A DNA stretch of 64,000 bases, from assembly GCA_900708905.1 (NCBI GenBank), contig CAADRB010000021.1:1724157-1788156 (forward strand). Reading direction: 5' to 3'. This DNA comes from Hymenolepis diminuta (taxonomy: Eukaryota > Platyhelminthes > Cestoda > Cyclophyllidea > Hymenolepididae). Under the pieces are notes generated by a model. The model was not told where the DNA came from, made no database searches, and saw only the letters and a program-made list of their open reading frames with translations. The translations under genes and the position numbers were made by a program. Below, in pieces: positions 1 through 12,171 of the stretch. Numbering within the stretch: the stretch's first letter is position 1; every line of letters starts with the position of its first letter.

Positions 1-3000
1 GAATTCAAATCATTAAATTCGCCGACTGAGTTCGATTATATATATCGCCATGAATTTGACAAATTATTTACCCTTTCAACGAGAATTTTCAATACTCATC
101 TCGTGGAGTTATTAGTCTAGATCATACTATCCGAGTCTCATCATTACTTCTTTGATTGCGATTTGTGGTGTTAAAAGCAAATCTATTTTTTGTACATCTC
201 TTTGATAACTTGATAATATTTAGATTGAGAACTAAAACACTGATTGGCGAGCACAGCTCTCTCCATATACAACTAGTGAATCCTGTTTATAATTTTAATG
301 GAAAAGAACCAAATAATAAGATTTTTAATCGATGCGGTGGTTGGTTTACCAATTTTAAAATGTAATAGAGGTGGGTACTTTGTTTTGTTTCACTATATCA
401 TCGATTTCGATTAATTTTGAGGTCGATTTAAGTTTTTGTCGTTGATATAACCGATTTTATGGCCTGATGATGGTACACGAAGTTTTTATTGCGTTTGAAG
501 ATAAGAGCGGCGTCAGAGCAATCTTATCTCAATTTCTCTTTACAGCATTACGGGTACGAATGCTGTATTGATAAATTACAGCTTTATTGATCTCATTTTC
601 AGTAAAAAGGGGGATTTCATAAGCCTTTTGTGAAATTTTCAAGAAGAGAATTCAAAATCTGCCACGTAGACATCAGGTGATCGTAATTGCCGATTTCGCT
701 TGCTATTATTAGTTGATGGAGTATTACTGAGGTATATGATCGTGCAGAATCATAAAAGGCGAAAATATTATCAAGTTAAGTAAAGTTCGAATTTATCTTT
801 ACCTTCAGTTAGCGGTTGTATAAAGTCCATTGAATTCGAAGATGTGCTTTTGGGCAGTTAGAGGGAAGGAAATTACGAAATTAGGGGGATATTGGTCCTG
901 AAACTAACGATTTCTGCATAACCCTTATTGTGGTTGACATCGCCTTGTTCTAATGACTTCATGCCTTGACCATTTGGGTGCTTTTTACAATCCAGCATTT
1001 CACATTCGTCTGATAGCAGAAGAAGGCATACACTGGAATTTACAAAGTTCAAAAAATGAGGTTGTGGTACAATTCTCATCTTTGGATTTACAAAGCTGTT
1101 TGTTAGCATGAAGTACGATTTGCAGGTGGGTTAGTTAGTCTTTTAATAGTGAAGAAAATGGTAGTATGTACAAGTCTATGCGATTTCAACTTAGCAGGTC
1201 TAAGTAAAGATGATTTCTTATTGATTAACCAATAAAATCATAACATATTTTGCAAGTCACATTTTTAAAACTGAGACCTACATTTGTAGAGTAGCTTTCA
1301 GGTTTCTATACACTTTGTATGAATCAGTAACTTTCGCTGCTATCCTAGCAAGAATATTCTAGAGGTATTCAATTAAAGGAAGGCGTCAAGTCTTATTCGA
1401 AATCATTCGCTCCTCTGATTTATCTTATAATATTTCTCCATTCTTCCGAATGACCGATTATCCACTTTGAAGTAGTGATAAATAACAGAGCAATAACGGT
1501 TGGCCTTTAACAAAACCGGATTGATGAAAGACATGGCGTTACCCTCATTAGTGGATACAAAACAAGTTCACTGAATAGCCATTCGGTTCCACAATGGAGC
1601 GGATATTATTTTGGGAATTGACTTTTGTGCTGTGCTTATTCGTTTTTTTGGACACTATCTAACTACCGTCCTTCTCCAAGCTTTATTTAAACTTTATAAC
1701 ATCGAATTCTTCTTTCACCTTAGGTTTTTAATACAGCCACTTAATCTAGCCCATGCGGTTGGGTGCCTTTACTGAGAAACCCTGATATATGATAGAGGAG
1801 ATTTGCTAAGTTTCAGTACTTTTGAGGAAAGAAGAAAACAGAGAACGTGAATGCTTATATCAGGAGGGGGTAGCTCTAAAAATAAAAAGATGAGTGTTAA
1901 AGAAGCTCAATAAGCGAAAGTAGAAAGCTGGAACAAGATGATAAGCTGCGTACGGAATATTTAACAGCATCAGCTTACTATGGAGTTTGATTGACGTTCA
2001 ATTACGTTTTAATAAACTGCTGACTTAATCCTCTTGTAGCGTCTTGTAACATTTATGCATTTGGTAGATGATATTTCGTTATTTGTTTAACCATTTGTAA
2101 ATATTATTGTCCTTTTTCTTTATTTTTTAACTAAGTCTCAAGTTTGATTGGCTGAGTGAATAAGGTCGCGTCCATCGGTACCTGTGTTGACCTCTAATCT
2201 CGTTTCGGATAACCATTATTGGAGAATTTAACTATATTCCATAAGATCCAAAGTAGATGAAGTATGAGTCATATGGAGTGATTTGTTAGATAAGGCGTTT
2301 ATAGTTTTCTTTTGAAGTATATGAGCTTATGGAACCCTTGAATCCTATTACTTGTTTTGACAAACGCTCTGGAATACACTGTCTAAGACTAGACACTGAT
2401 CATTTCGTTCGATCTATGTTCATTGCTTCCTTTGAGCTTTATTTATTCAAGAGTTTGAATTTAACTGTACCGTAGATTGGCGACTATATAATGCTATCAA
2501 AAATTATCCCTCGTTTTTCAATGCGGTTATTCTCTTTCTATTTTAATCTTATTCTCTCTAGAAGTATTCATTCCTCCTAAATGAATTGGATTGGGACATT
2601 ATCGAGCTTACTGTAAAATTGATCTTTTCTTCTAAATTCACATGTCTGGCCGATTTTTTAGATCAAACTAGTTCGTTCTCCTTTGTTTGCTTTAATACTT
2701 TTGCACCTGATTCACAATTTCATTTCATCTTTTATAGTTAAAAATCAAATGTGAATACAGTCAGCCGGGGGAGGTTTGAATTCTGTGCTATTTTGTGATT
2801 CACACATGGCGTCCACATTTTCAAAATGATGTCTAAAGAAAGCAAACACTGAGCGTGTGCATACTGCTTAGGTTACCTGAAATACTTTCCAAGCTCTGCG
2901 CGAAATTAGAGTTATTTATCTGCTTTGGCAGTATCGGTTCAACGTGGGCGGAAACCCGCTTAGTAAAAGTCATGGCTTTCTCTTCTATAGCGGTTTTATA

Positions 3001-4108
3001 ACTGTCATCTTTAATTGTTAATTCGCGATGAAATACCGTTTTTTGATTATATGATTATGATTAGCTTAAATGGAATGCAAATGTTGACAGGTTTCGATGC
3101 TATTATTTATAAGAAAATGAATGGCAGTCGGAGCACTTGTTACTTATAGTAACAGGGTTTTTATAATATTGGATCGCAATAAAAAGTATATAACATGCAA
3201 TTTTATTTTGAACTCGATTCGTACTCAATCAATTCCTATAGGTTTTCAAATCACTCAGGACTTCCTTAGAGAACTTGGGACATTGAGTTCTGCATGGTAG
3301 TTTTTTATGATCTCCGCATTAATCTAAATGGCTGTTCCTCTGCAATGATTAATCGCCGTTTTTACACTTGAACAACTGATCGCCGAATTTTATGGCGTAA
3401 TGATAACTTTGCACACTCATGAAAGTTTTCAATCAGAGCTACTTTTCACTCATCCTGTAGAAGCGAGTATCTCTTCAATTCTTCCAAGAGTTTTTTATTT
3501 AAATATACTGAACAAAGATTTCAGGTCATGTTTTAGAAAAATGCATGCTCTGCCATGGTTAATTTTCAGTCTTACTTCTCAGTTGAGAAGACTAAGTAAC
3601 TAGTACACTATTTCTTAGACGTCCTTGACCTTACCAATGTAGAGTTCAGTTATGTGAGAGTTTGATGCATATTAACCACTTATTTTAAATAATTCTAGCT
3701 CGCACTTTGCTATTTTATATCACAAATATATTTTTTGTCTATCAGACTCCGTTTAGGGGAAGTTTTTACTCAATTGCTTGGTATTTAGAACAATTTTGCA
3801 TTATTTTTATTCGTTTGAATACATTTATGACATTTCTCCGAATTTGTCAGAAATATTACTGCTAAGTATTCCTTTTCGGTTGATTCACTCATCTGATCAA
3901 TTTTATCTCAAGTTTGTTCAACTTTACTAACACATTTTTCCTTATCCATGCACAATTCAATGCAAGCATAAAACTACAAGAGGTCAAAGTCTTATTAAAA
4001 AGGAACATTCGCATGCACACGAAAAGCTTTAATTCCATCTCAATAAAACGGAATGGGAAAATTTTTCTACTTATAACATCTAAGTAACCATTTTTGTTCT
4101 CGCTTCAG
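1..4108. other. Probable intron or upstream spacer, no gene seen
   Basis: AT-rich sequence with only short chance open frames on both strands. It ends at a good splice acceptor (AG at 4,107-4,108, preceded by a pyrimidine-rich run), so its right part is probably intron of the gene whose last exon follows. I could not find the preceding exon: no stretch combines an open frame, raised G+C and a consensus donor. Confidence 0.5.
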
Positions 4109-4458
4109 GTCGCTCGCGCATGCTGTTGAATCAAGGTGATGAACTCAATCTCAAAATGCATATGAAGAATGAACCACAGGAAGCTCCAGCTTCCATCGTC
4201 AGAAGCATAGAAAGTTCTGACAGTGATGATGAAATTCCTGTGATTAGGACGAAGATCGAGGCTATGAACAGAAGTGCTAAAGGTGGTCCTTTGGTGCTAC
4301 CAACTTTCAATGAGGAGGAGCAATTTGATCCGTTTATTCTTCCATTGAACTCGGAGAATAATTCGAATAGGAAGGCACTGAAAGTAGAAAAGGAAGTACC
4401 AGAACCTGAAGTATATCAAAGGCCGCCCCCTATCCCTTATTCCGTAGAGGACCTGTGA
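4109..4458 (+). CDS. Terminal coding exon of an unidentified gene
   Basis: The exon begins after a consensus acceptor (ttctcgcttcag|GT). It enters in phase 2 (one base must come from the previous exon, then GT completes the codon) and runs open to TGA at 4,456-4,458, about 115 residues. An internal ATG at 4,120 is in frame but is unlikely to be the true start, because the frame is open back to the acceptor. The peptide is hydrophilic and looks disordered. It has an acidic serine patch (SSDSDDE) of the casein-kinase-2 target type, a basic patch (NRKALKVEKE), and a proline-rich end (QRPPPIPYSVEDL). Such tails occur on nuclear and scaffold proteins, but no domain is visible and I do not recognise the family. 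Base composition is clearly richer in G+C than the flanks, which supports coding. The rest of the gene must lie to the left, across a long intron. No canonical AATAAA was found soon after the stop. Confidence 0.6.
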
Positions 4459-4689
4459 TTTATTTGGGTCTCTTAGTCTAATCGGTTTTTGATGGCATAT
4501 TCTCTTCTTTTTTTTCCTTTATTGTGTCAACCGTCATATTATCACCAAGCATTAATACTTCATTGCGTTTATTTCTTACTTACGTTACAATAACATCAGC
4601 AATATACAGATTGTTTTCTCTTGAAAATACAAATTTCTCTTCTGAGAGTAAATAGTAATTCCCAAGTCTATTTCGGAAGGCGTATTCTA

Positions 4690-4852
4690 TCACTCATCCT
4701 GGGTAGAGGTATTACATCATGGGTCCTCCTTAGTGAGAAAATCGAATCCCGCTACCCTCCTTTTATTAGCCAGACTTAACCAGTGCGGTTAACCGTCCCG
4801 CTCCTTGCGTATGACCCTTGACTCAATGGACGAACACTTTAACCGCGACGCA
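4690..4852 (-). repeat. tRNA-derived SINE-like copy 1
   Basis: Reading the minus strand gives the family order: a tRNA-like head (gcggttaaagtgttcgtc near 4,850), then the conserved core 'gttaagtctggctaat' (about 4,770), then a tail with 'ctacccaggatgagtg' (about 4,690). Nearly full length. The copy lies about 230 bp after the end of the unidentified terminal exon. Confidence 0.85.
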
Positions 4853-6639
4853 TTTTATTCGGTAAGATATGTAACACTTTGGCGCAGAAAGAGGCTTTTA
4901 ATCTCTCTGCAATCTAGATCCAAGATGTGTTGACGGATCCGATAGAAGCAATAATATTTAGCATCGTTAATTCTTGCTCTAGAAAATTCTTTCTTAGTCT
5001 AGTGTTTTTCGTTCGTGCGTGTTTTCCTTATTCATAGCCAGTTTATTCAACTAATCAGTATTTCTAGTTCATCCAGTTACACTCCACAAGACATATTTGC
5101 AGATCATAAAAGAATCAAAGATATTCTCGGAATGAATTTTTTAATTAAATTTTGAAGAAGAATGCTAGGCGGAACAATACAGGTTGAGAGTTTCTAGGAA
5201 TTTTTAAAGTCTTAATGGGAAAGAGAATCGAGCATCTTCTCAGCGAAATTAGCAGGCTTCTTCCCTTCTGTACGCGCACATCTATTATTGGTTTTATGCG
5301 CTCGCACCTGGATATTAACTTTTGTCACCGCCTCATCGGTTAACCAGTTATCTCCACCTAATTCAAAAGTATAAAAGTAAATTTTTATATCAGAGAACAA
5401 AACCGCAACTTGGGTGATATCCCTTCTTGTTTCTGGGTCCTAGTGTCTGTGAAACAACCTAGTAATTGGTAGAGACAGCCGGTTTCGTATCAACATCGAT
5501 AAACCGTCGTATCATTGAGGTCACTACTTTACAATGAGCTTGAATTTCGCTTACTAGCTCTAATTTTGTAGCACCGAATTCTTGTTATTACTACCTCTGA
5601 ACATAATTTATGTACACAGATCTCTCAATTTAGCTTCATAAAAAGGAAGTGATCATCTCCAGCTCGGACGCTTGTGGGTCTTATTAACTTAAGGAATTTC
5701 TCATTGTATACAACAAGCGTGTACTTTCACATAAATATTCTTATCGAAATAACCTCTAAAACACAATTAAAGTTAAAAAAGAATATCAAAATACAGGAAA
5801 GTAACAATAAAACCTCACCGGGCTTTTTCTTCAATGTAATCGCACATGAAAGCCTACGCATTATACTATACCATTCGCCTGCTCTATGCAATTCTGATAT
5901 AAATGGACTCATTCTATGCTTATAATTTAGATAGGTTGCAAAGGAGTATCATACCCAGACCTCTATTCTGTGTGGCGTACTAATAATGATAATAGGCCAG
6001 CAACAGCGGACGGGGAAACATTCGGACAGGAATTTACTGGCTTTTTATTATGAAATGTAAATCATATTAACCATTTGAGATTGACTAATCAGACATTTAC
6101 ATTTGCAGATGTCATAAGTCTAGTTACGATAAGGTGAAAGTCATGGAAATCCGAAGCAAAGGTATGTACCAGAGAGAACATTAGGTGCTTCATACATGCA
6201 GGAATGAGGTCACATGTATTTATTTGGGATAACGAACAGTCACTAGGCCAAGGGGCTGAACACCCAAAATGTTATCACCGAAATAACTAAGTAAATAATT
6301 TCTCATTATTTCATTCTACTAATATATTTAAAGTACAACGAATTTGCCAGGTAATTTATATATGAGGAAGCATGAAATGCAATCACTTTCATTTTTACAT
6401 TCCCATATTAAGCGGCCATCGTACAATTTTTATTCAACACAGCCAAGAATTCTATTAAAGAGTAAAGGTAACCTTAAAATAGGGTAAATGATACTCACAT
6501 AGGTATTTGGAATTTTCATTTCACCAATAGTAACGCTTGGTTAATGTAACCTGAAATCGCATTTGTTGGATTGACCCCATTTTTCCAAAATAAACAAAAA
6601 ATCACATTTGTCTGATTGTTAATACGATTTCCCCATGAC

Positions 6640-6668
6640 TAATATGAACCAATTCCTGGTTCATATTA
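6640..6668. repeat. Perfect 12-bp inverted repeat (hairpin)
   Basis: Arms at 6,640-6,651 (taatatgaacca) and 6,657-6,668 (tggttcatatta) are exact reverse complements separated by a 5-base loop (attcc). It could extrude as a cruciform or fold as an RNA stem-loop. It is not part of any element I can name. Confidence 0.9.
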
Positions 6669-7106
6669 TCGAGTAACGAGTAAATATTTATCTTCAATTC
6701 AATTGACAATTGATGAATAAACATTTGGTGAATTTAGGCACCGTAAAAATTACTCACAAATCACTTATTACCTACAAGATAGCACTGATGCGCTGCCCTT
6801 AATGAGTAACCTCTCAGGAAACATTAAATTTATGGAAAATTAGGCTTAATTCTTGCTACTTTTGCGTGAGTAGTAATGCCTTAACAACAAATCCTGGCAA
6901 CCTCTTTACTGCGCGCAGTTGAGTAATCAAGGTCACATTTTATTCTTGCTCATCATCAATGACGCATAGCTCTACGCGATTCAGAAGGGTGTTAACTCAC
7001 TAAAACAAGGTTCACGCACGCACGTATGCAAAGTAAGCAGAATGACAAGTGCGTGCTTGTTGAATTCTCCCGTTTCTCTCCTTTCTCCACGCCCTCTCCC
7101 AAACAT

Positions 7107-7114
7107 CCAATCAG
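7107..7114 (+). promoter_or_regulatory. CCAAT box (CCAATCAG)
   Basis: An exact NF-Y-type CCAATCAG, followed by GCGC, sits in a short pyrimidine-rich, higher-G+C patch (7,060-7,125). About 50-90 bp upstream is an 8-bp inverted repeat: GCACGCAC at 7,016-7,023 and GTGCGTGC at 7,049-7,056. This looks like a regulatory patch, but no coding exon could be attached to it. Confidence 0.3.
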
Positions 7115-7943
7115 AGCGCAGGAAAAAAAGAAGTAACTTTTGGTTGTCATGGTCGACTCATAAAATTGGCATACATTGAGGCTATTTTAGGCGAACAAAC
7201 TATCTGCGAAAAGGGTAATTTTGGCTGTGAAATGTCATACATTTAGCCTCGACTGATTAGCTTTCAACTTTGTTTTACTGGCACATGTTCACGTCTCATA
7301 CATTGATATTACAAAAAGGATTTTGTGCAAGTAAAAGTAAAAAAAATTATTGATCGCCATGAAATGGACAAGGATCAATAAATGTGATATGATTTTTAAG
7401 CTGTGATTTTGCCAAGTTGTCCGCTTTCACTGCGGAAGGCGCTTTGTGATTAAAAGAACTGTTTTCCACGAAATCCACTTAAGGAAAATGGTATAACTGA
7501 ATTTAAAATTCAATCCTGAAGTATTTTAAGCAGCATAAATAGAGATCACGAATATAGTTATCATTTGGGGGCTTATTTATTACGCGATAGAGTGAAATAG
7601 ATCACATTGTAAAAAAAGTATGTTTTTTTCTATTAATGGAGAGAAAAGATAGTCTTGCGCCACTATTACTGTGATAATTTATTTTAATTATTGATAAATA
7701 ATAAATATTTTTTATAATCCTTAAAAACTCTTGCTATATTTTCTCAGTCCCGATTATCTAATATACCGTTTTTAAATGATAGAAATGGTTTGATGCTTCA
7801 TTAATAGGGTAAAAATAAAATAAAACTAATATTTATTTACGTCTAATCGAGCACCGTACGTACAGTATCAATTCCGCGCCGTGTCACTTCTACGTCGTAA
7901 TCGTAACAGGTCAATGCATAATGAAATGAACCGCTATTCATCG

Positions 7944-8063
7944 ATTGGCTCGTTGTTTGACCAATTATATTCCATCACACCTGGCTATAAACACCGATGA
8001 TTGGTTCAGTCTTCTCCGATCAACCACAACCTGAACACAACGCTATTTCAAGTGTATAAATAG
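7944..8063 (+). promoter_or_regulatory. Promoter-like cluster: three CCAAT-type boxes and a TATA box
   Basis: ATTGG (CCAAT on the minus strand) at 7,944-7,948, CCAAT at 7,961-7,965 and ATTGG at 8,000-8,004 are followed by TATAAATAG at 8,055-8,063, about 50 bp after the last CCAAT box. This is the classic layout of a TATA-class RNA polymerase II promoter, directing transcription to the right. The first ATG after it (8,084) opens only a few codons, so the product would be non-coding or would begin with an untranslated exon. Motifs this short also occur by chance in AT-rich DNA. Confidence 0.3.
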
Positions 8064-8815
8064 TTTCTTAATTCAATCAATAAATGTCCGGTTACTAGAC
8101 TAGTCTGGCCGAACTAAATCTCCGTTTTTTCTCTGACTCTAGGATCTGAGCAACCGCTGTATGCATTCATAATACTGACCTTGACTATACGTCACAACTG
8201 TTTACAATACGGAAAATTAATAAAATAGGTTTTCTCTTGGCAATTTAGCTAATTAGAACTCTAAAGTTGTCTTATGATAAACTCACATTGATTCATTGAT
8301 CTTCTGGTCACCAAATGTGCACCGTTAGGGACCGATTTCGTGACTTTTGACTTTATAAACCCGCGTACTGATCCATACACCGAGAGTGTTTAATATTCAT
8401 TGTTAAATATTAAGAAATTTAGCTTATTAGTCGGTATTTGATCGATGTGACGAAAATATATTATAAAGTCTGAATTCCTCTATTTTGTGTTTTATTATTA
8501 TGACTCAACAGTTTTGATTGTGAGAAGCAACTGAAAATGGTTGATAGAAAGTTCAGTAAACGACAAATGAGAGGAAGCTAAAAAGGTGCTGAGAGCAACA
8601 TCAACGTTTCATAAAGAGTTTTACTTATTCTGATTTTTGGTCTCCAGATGTTGTAATATTTCACACATTGGTAGATAACGTTTCAAAATTTAAATTTCAG
8701 CAATGCAGTCAATTTTTGTTAACAAGACGCATCGCTTATTGACAGGCCTTTTAAGTGGGATGGTTATCCATTTCTTACATGATATGATATCTACAATTTC
8801 AACATAGCAGAGATG

Positions 8816-8841
8816 ATATATATATATATATATATATATAT
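8816..8841. repeat. (TA)n microsatellite
   Basis: An uninterrupted alternating A/T run of 26 bases (about 13 units) in otherwise non-repetitive spacer. Confidence 0.95.
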
Positions 8842-11800
8842 GCATTTTAAGCAAGCGGAGTTCCTTGGGCTGTATTTACTCAAGGTGAATGGAAAATTTT
8901 GCGCTCTAATTGTTTTACTTAATTCAGTGTTAATGACAGGAGGCTTTTCCCATCAACAGTGCCAGTAAGTTCAGGGTATTCAAAATGCTTAAAACTAGAC
9001 AGAATTAATTTTTTTGTTATGCTGCTACTTGTGAAACTTGATTTTCAGGATGTTCATCAGCCAATGTCAGTGAAATACGGATGGTTTAGCAATATGACGT
9101 AATAGGGGACGAGAACCAGATTGGTTTAAAGCGGCATTCCTTTCACTGGTGAGGTAGCAATCAACTTTTTAGCCAGCAAGGTCAATGGTTGAGGATCCGA
9201 TATTCATTGGCATATATGTTGTGTTTGGTATTTAGAAGGCTGTCTAGCAGCTAAGATATCTGATTTTCCACCGGCTATTCCAAAGCCATAACTCGTATTT
9301 TTCGCCAGTTTTCACTGTGATAACGAGATAGAGAAGGAGAGAGAGAGTCAGTAATGGGCATATTTTATCGAGAAATGACCAAGACCCATAAGAGGGAGTG
9401 CGAATAACGGATGATGTATGTATTTACAGTGGGATAATACATAATTCAGCCAAGATTCAATGGGACGTCACCTGTGCTTCTTTGACAGGTGATCACTACG
9501 AGATTGAGGGGGAGACTGGAAGGAAATGTTAAATCGGGAAAAATTCTCCCATTTTGACCCTTACAAGTATAAATAGCCTTAGCTACTGAAACCAATGAAA
9601 AATGAATAACAAGATGCTATTTCTCCATCCAAGATTGATTTTGGAAAGCTTATCTCCCCCATTCTTGGAATTGTTTAGAGCTTGCTTATTTATTAAATAG
9701 GAATCCAAGAAATTCTATATCTTTGGAATACGAATCAGTGCTACAGTAAAATATACATGTACTTAGCGGAGCTCTAGTCATTATCTCATTTAAAGAAGAA
9801 GACGAAGTGGATGGCGTAAAAGGAATCACCTCAACAGCTGTGTGCTGGTAGTTGCAGTTTATGTGAAATTCGCGATTCATTGCACACGCCTGCTAAAATG
9901 CCTAACACGCTTATACAGGAAATTCCCAGGTATTAATTATGGTGGAATGATGGTCAGTTCTAGTTCAGGTCAATTGAATTGGCGCATTGGTTATGTGTGG
10001 AGAAAAACTGAATTACGCCTCGCTTTCCTCTGATTTGCTAATTAAGGAGGTATTACTTGAGGGAAACATTAAACACGAATGGTGGGAATAATAAATCTGT
10101 AAATGGATGCCGGGATACAATAACTAACCAATGTGGAAGATTTTATTAATCAACAACCTATAAAGGGATATGGGAGATTGTTGAGCAGAAAATGAAAAAA
10201 CGCTGCTCAAAGTTATCGAAATGGTCACATTTGACAAGCAGTAAAGTTTAAATATTCAATAGTGACGGCTCTTAAATGTTTTTAAAATGTCAAAATTTAC
10301 ACTTGGAAATTGATTAGAATTTCAAAGGAAGTTAGGAATAATAATGAAACTAAGGAATAAATAAAAGTGAGGAGGGCCAAGGAAAGTTTCCTCTTCTGGG
10401 CATTGTTTTTATGAAATACAATACTTCCTTATGATAAAATCATTAAAATAGAACTCCTATTGTTCATTATATTCCTTGACTTCTAAAGATTTTATAAACT
10501 AAAATATCTTCAATTAAAAAAATCTTTTATAATCCATGACCTTTATCAAAGCGCTCCTTCTCTGGTGTGGATTCAATGAAGAGGAGTATGGAGAGAAGAA
10601 GTGACAACATTTAATTTCGCTAGTGAGGACTTCCTCTTTCTAACTTCTAACTCTTCGTTGCAAAGAGAAGATGAATATGTTTCTTCCTATTCCATATTTA
10701 ATCCGAATCAGGAAATATGCAGAAATACAGTTTAAATATCTTTAATGATAGAAATTTTGATAGAAAATTTATCTTTCTGATAGAATTCAATCAGTATTTA
10801 CTGATTATTCTACTGACAGGCTGAGTACGTTTTAATGGCTAGAAATAAGACGTCAGGAAATCGTAGAAGTAACATTTTCAACTTGTCAATATATTATTTA
10901 ATTTTTAATTTTCGTTAAAGTTATTGGTAATTTTATTTGTGGTTTCGGTTATCTGTAACGATCAAGAAGTAAAAAGCGTCGAAAAATTCTTTTTCTATTT
11001 TTTTCGCTACAAAATTAAAAGTTAGATGGCAGCTATTGAGAGGAGACGTATGAAATAACTCAATATTACTATTCTTGTGCGAATCTCGTTAGAACCGCTT
11101 TTGAGAAGAAAGCCAGGTACAATAACTCCTTAACATTGACGGAGGGATTTCAGATTTTCCTTCTCCTATTGCTAGGATTGTCACAACAAAGACTTTACTG
11201 GGGTTTTCTGCTATTTAATTACGAAAAATCTTCTATACTATCTTCTTTTATTAATACATGCTTGAAAAAATTAAATTATTATTTTTTCATAAAGTTTGAA
11301 TCCAAATTTCTTATTAGGATTCAAGTGGATTTATTTTGTCATCACATTTATGAGGTCACCTTCTCACATTTTAAGTACTCACACTTTATACAGGCATCTA
11401 ACAGCATAAATAAGTTTAATGTGAATTTGACGAAATGTGATTCAAAACTGGACATTTCATTTGAATTTGACAGTTTAATAAAATGCCGACAAGTGTCGTG
11501 CCAACGGCAGAAATCGGGCTAAATTTAATATATTTTCAGAGTATATTTTTAAGGCTCAATTTTATTTTCAATGAGATTTTAAATAAAATGGTTCCCTCGT
11601 TTGATAAATTTTGTTTATATTCAAATTTGGTTGGAGGTGTCGCATGGAATTTACGGAAGAGGATTTGTTCTTGTTCTTGCGTGGCTAAGAATAAGACATC
11701 CGATTTTTGCAACAGCGAAAAATGATATTTTTGGTTTAGATTGATATCAATTAAATGAAATATTTTTAATTATCATTTAATTACCATTAAGCATTACTTT

Positions 11801-11981
11801 TAATAAATTTTTTGAAGTTGTTTCGTTGCCTTATAAATAAGAATAATACAATAATACGAATATAAACAACATGAAATTTACTTTAATCTCATAAATTTTT
11901 CGATTATAAATGGATTGTTCAGTCTTAATTAAATCGAATGAACCAATTAATTAAAGTCAATCACAAGGACATGCATACACC

Positions 11982-12171
11982 CCTGGCACAGCGGTTAACG
12001 TGGCCGTTTGCGAAGTCAGAGGTCACACCCTCGATGTCCACCAGTGGACACTCAGTAAGTGAAATGATCAACCGCGCAGATTAAGTCTGGCTCATAAATA
12101 GGGTGATAGAATGCGAGCTTTTCGAGTTTTCAAGATAGGTGTCAGAAAACGGCATCCTAAGTAGTCCTGGG
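11982..12171 (+). repeat. tRNA-derived SINE-like copy 2
   Basis: One of the most complete plus-strand copies. The head has 'cagcggttaacgtggccg' and 'gcgaagtcagaggtcac', then a degenerate B-box-like 'ctcgatgtcc'. The core is 'gattaagtctggctcataa', and a degenerate tail ends near 'cctaagtagtcctggg'. The head resembles tRNA internal promoter geometry, with B-box-like GAGTTCGATGCCC in better copies. Confidence 0.85.

Larger units (their letters stand above)
4853..11981. other. Gene-poor spacer
   Basis: No supportable coding exon. Holds a perfect hairpin (6,640-6,668), a CCAAT box with a nearby GCACGCAC inverted repeat (about 7,016-7,114), a CCAAT/TATA cluster (7,944-8,063) and a (TA)n tract (8,816-8,841). 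The longest open frame here (11,136-11,522) starts at TTG, is very rich in F, L and I, and looks like chance. Confidence 0.6.

Noticed and set aside
2166..2210. Possible further SINE-like fragment
   Set aside because: 'gcgtccatcggtacc...gacctctaatctcg' resembles the minus-strand head, but no core or tail follows. Too short and diverged to call.
11136..11522. 128-codon open frame
   Set aside because: It starts at TTG, is dominated by F, L, I, K, S and N as expected from AT-rich chance sequence, and has no recognisable motif.
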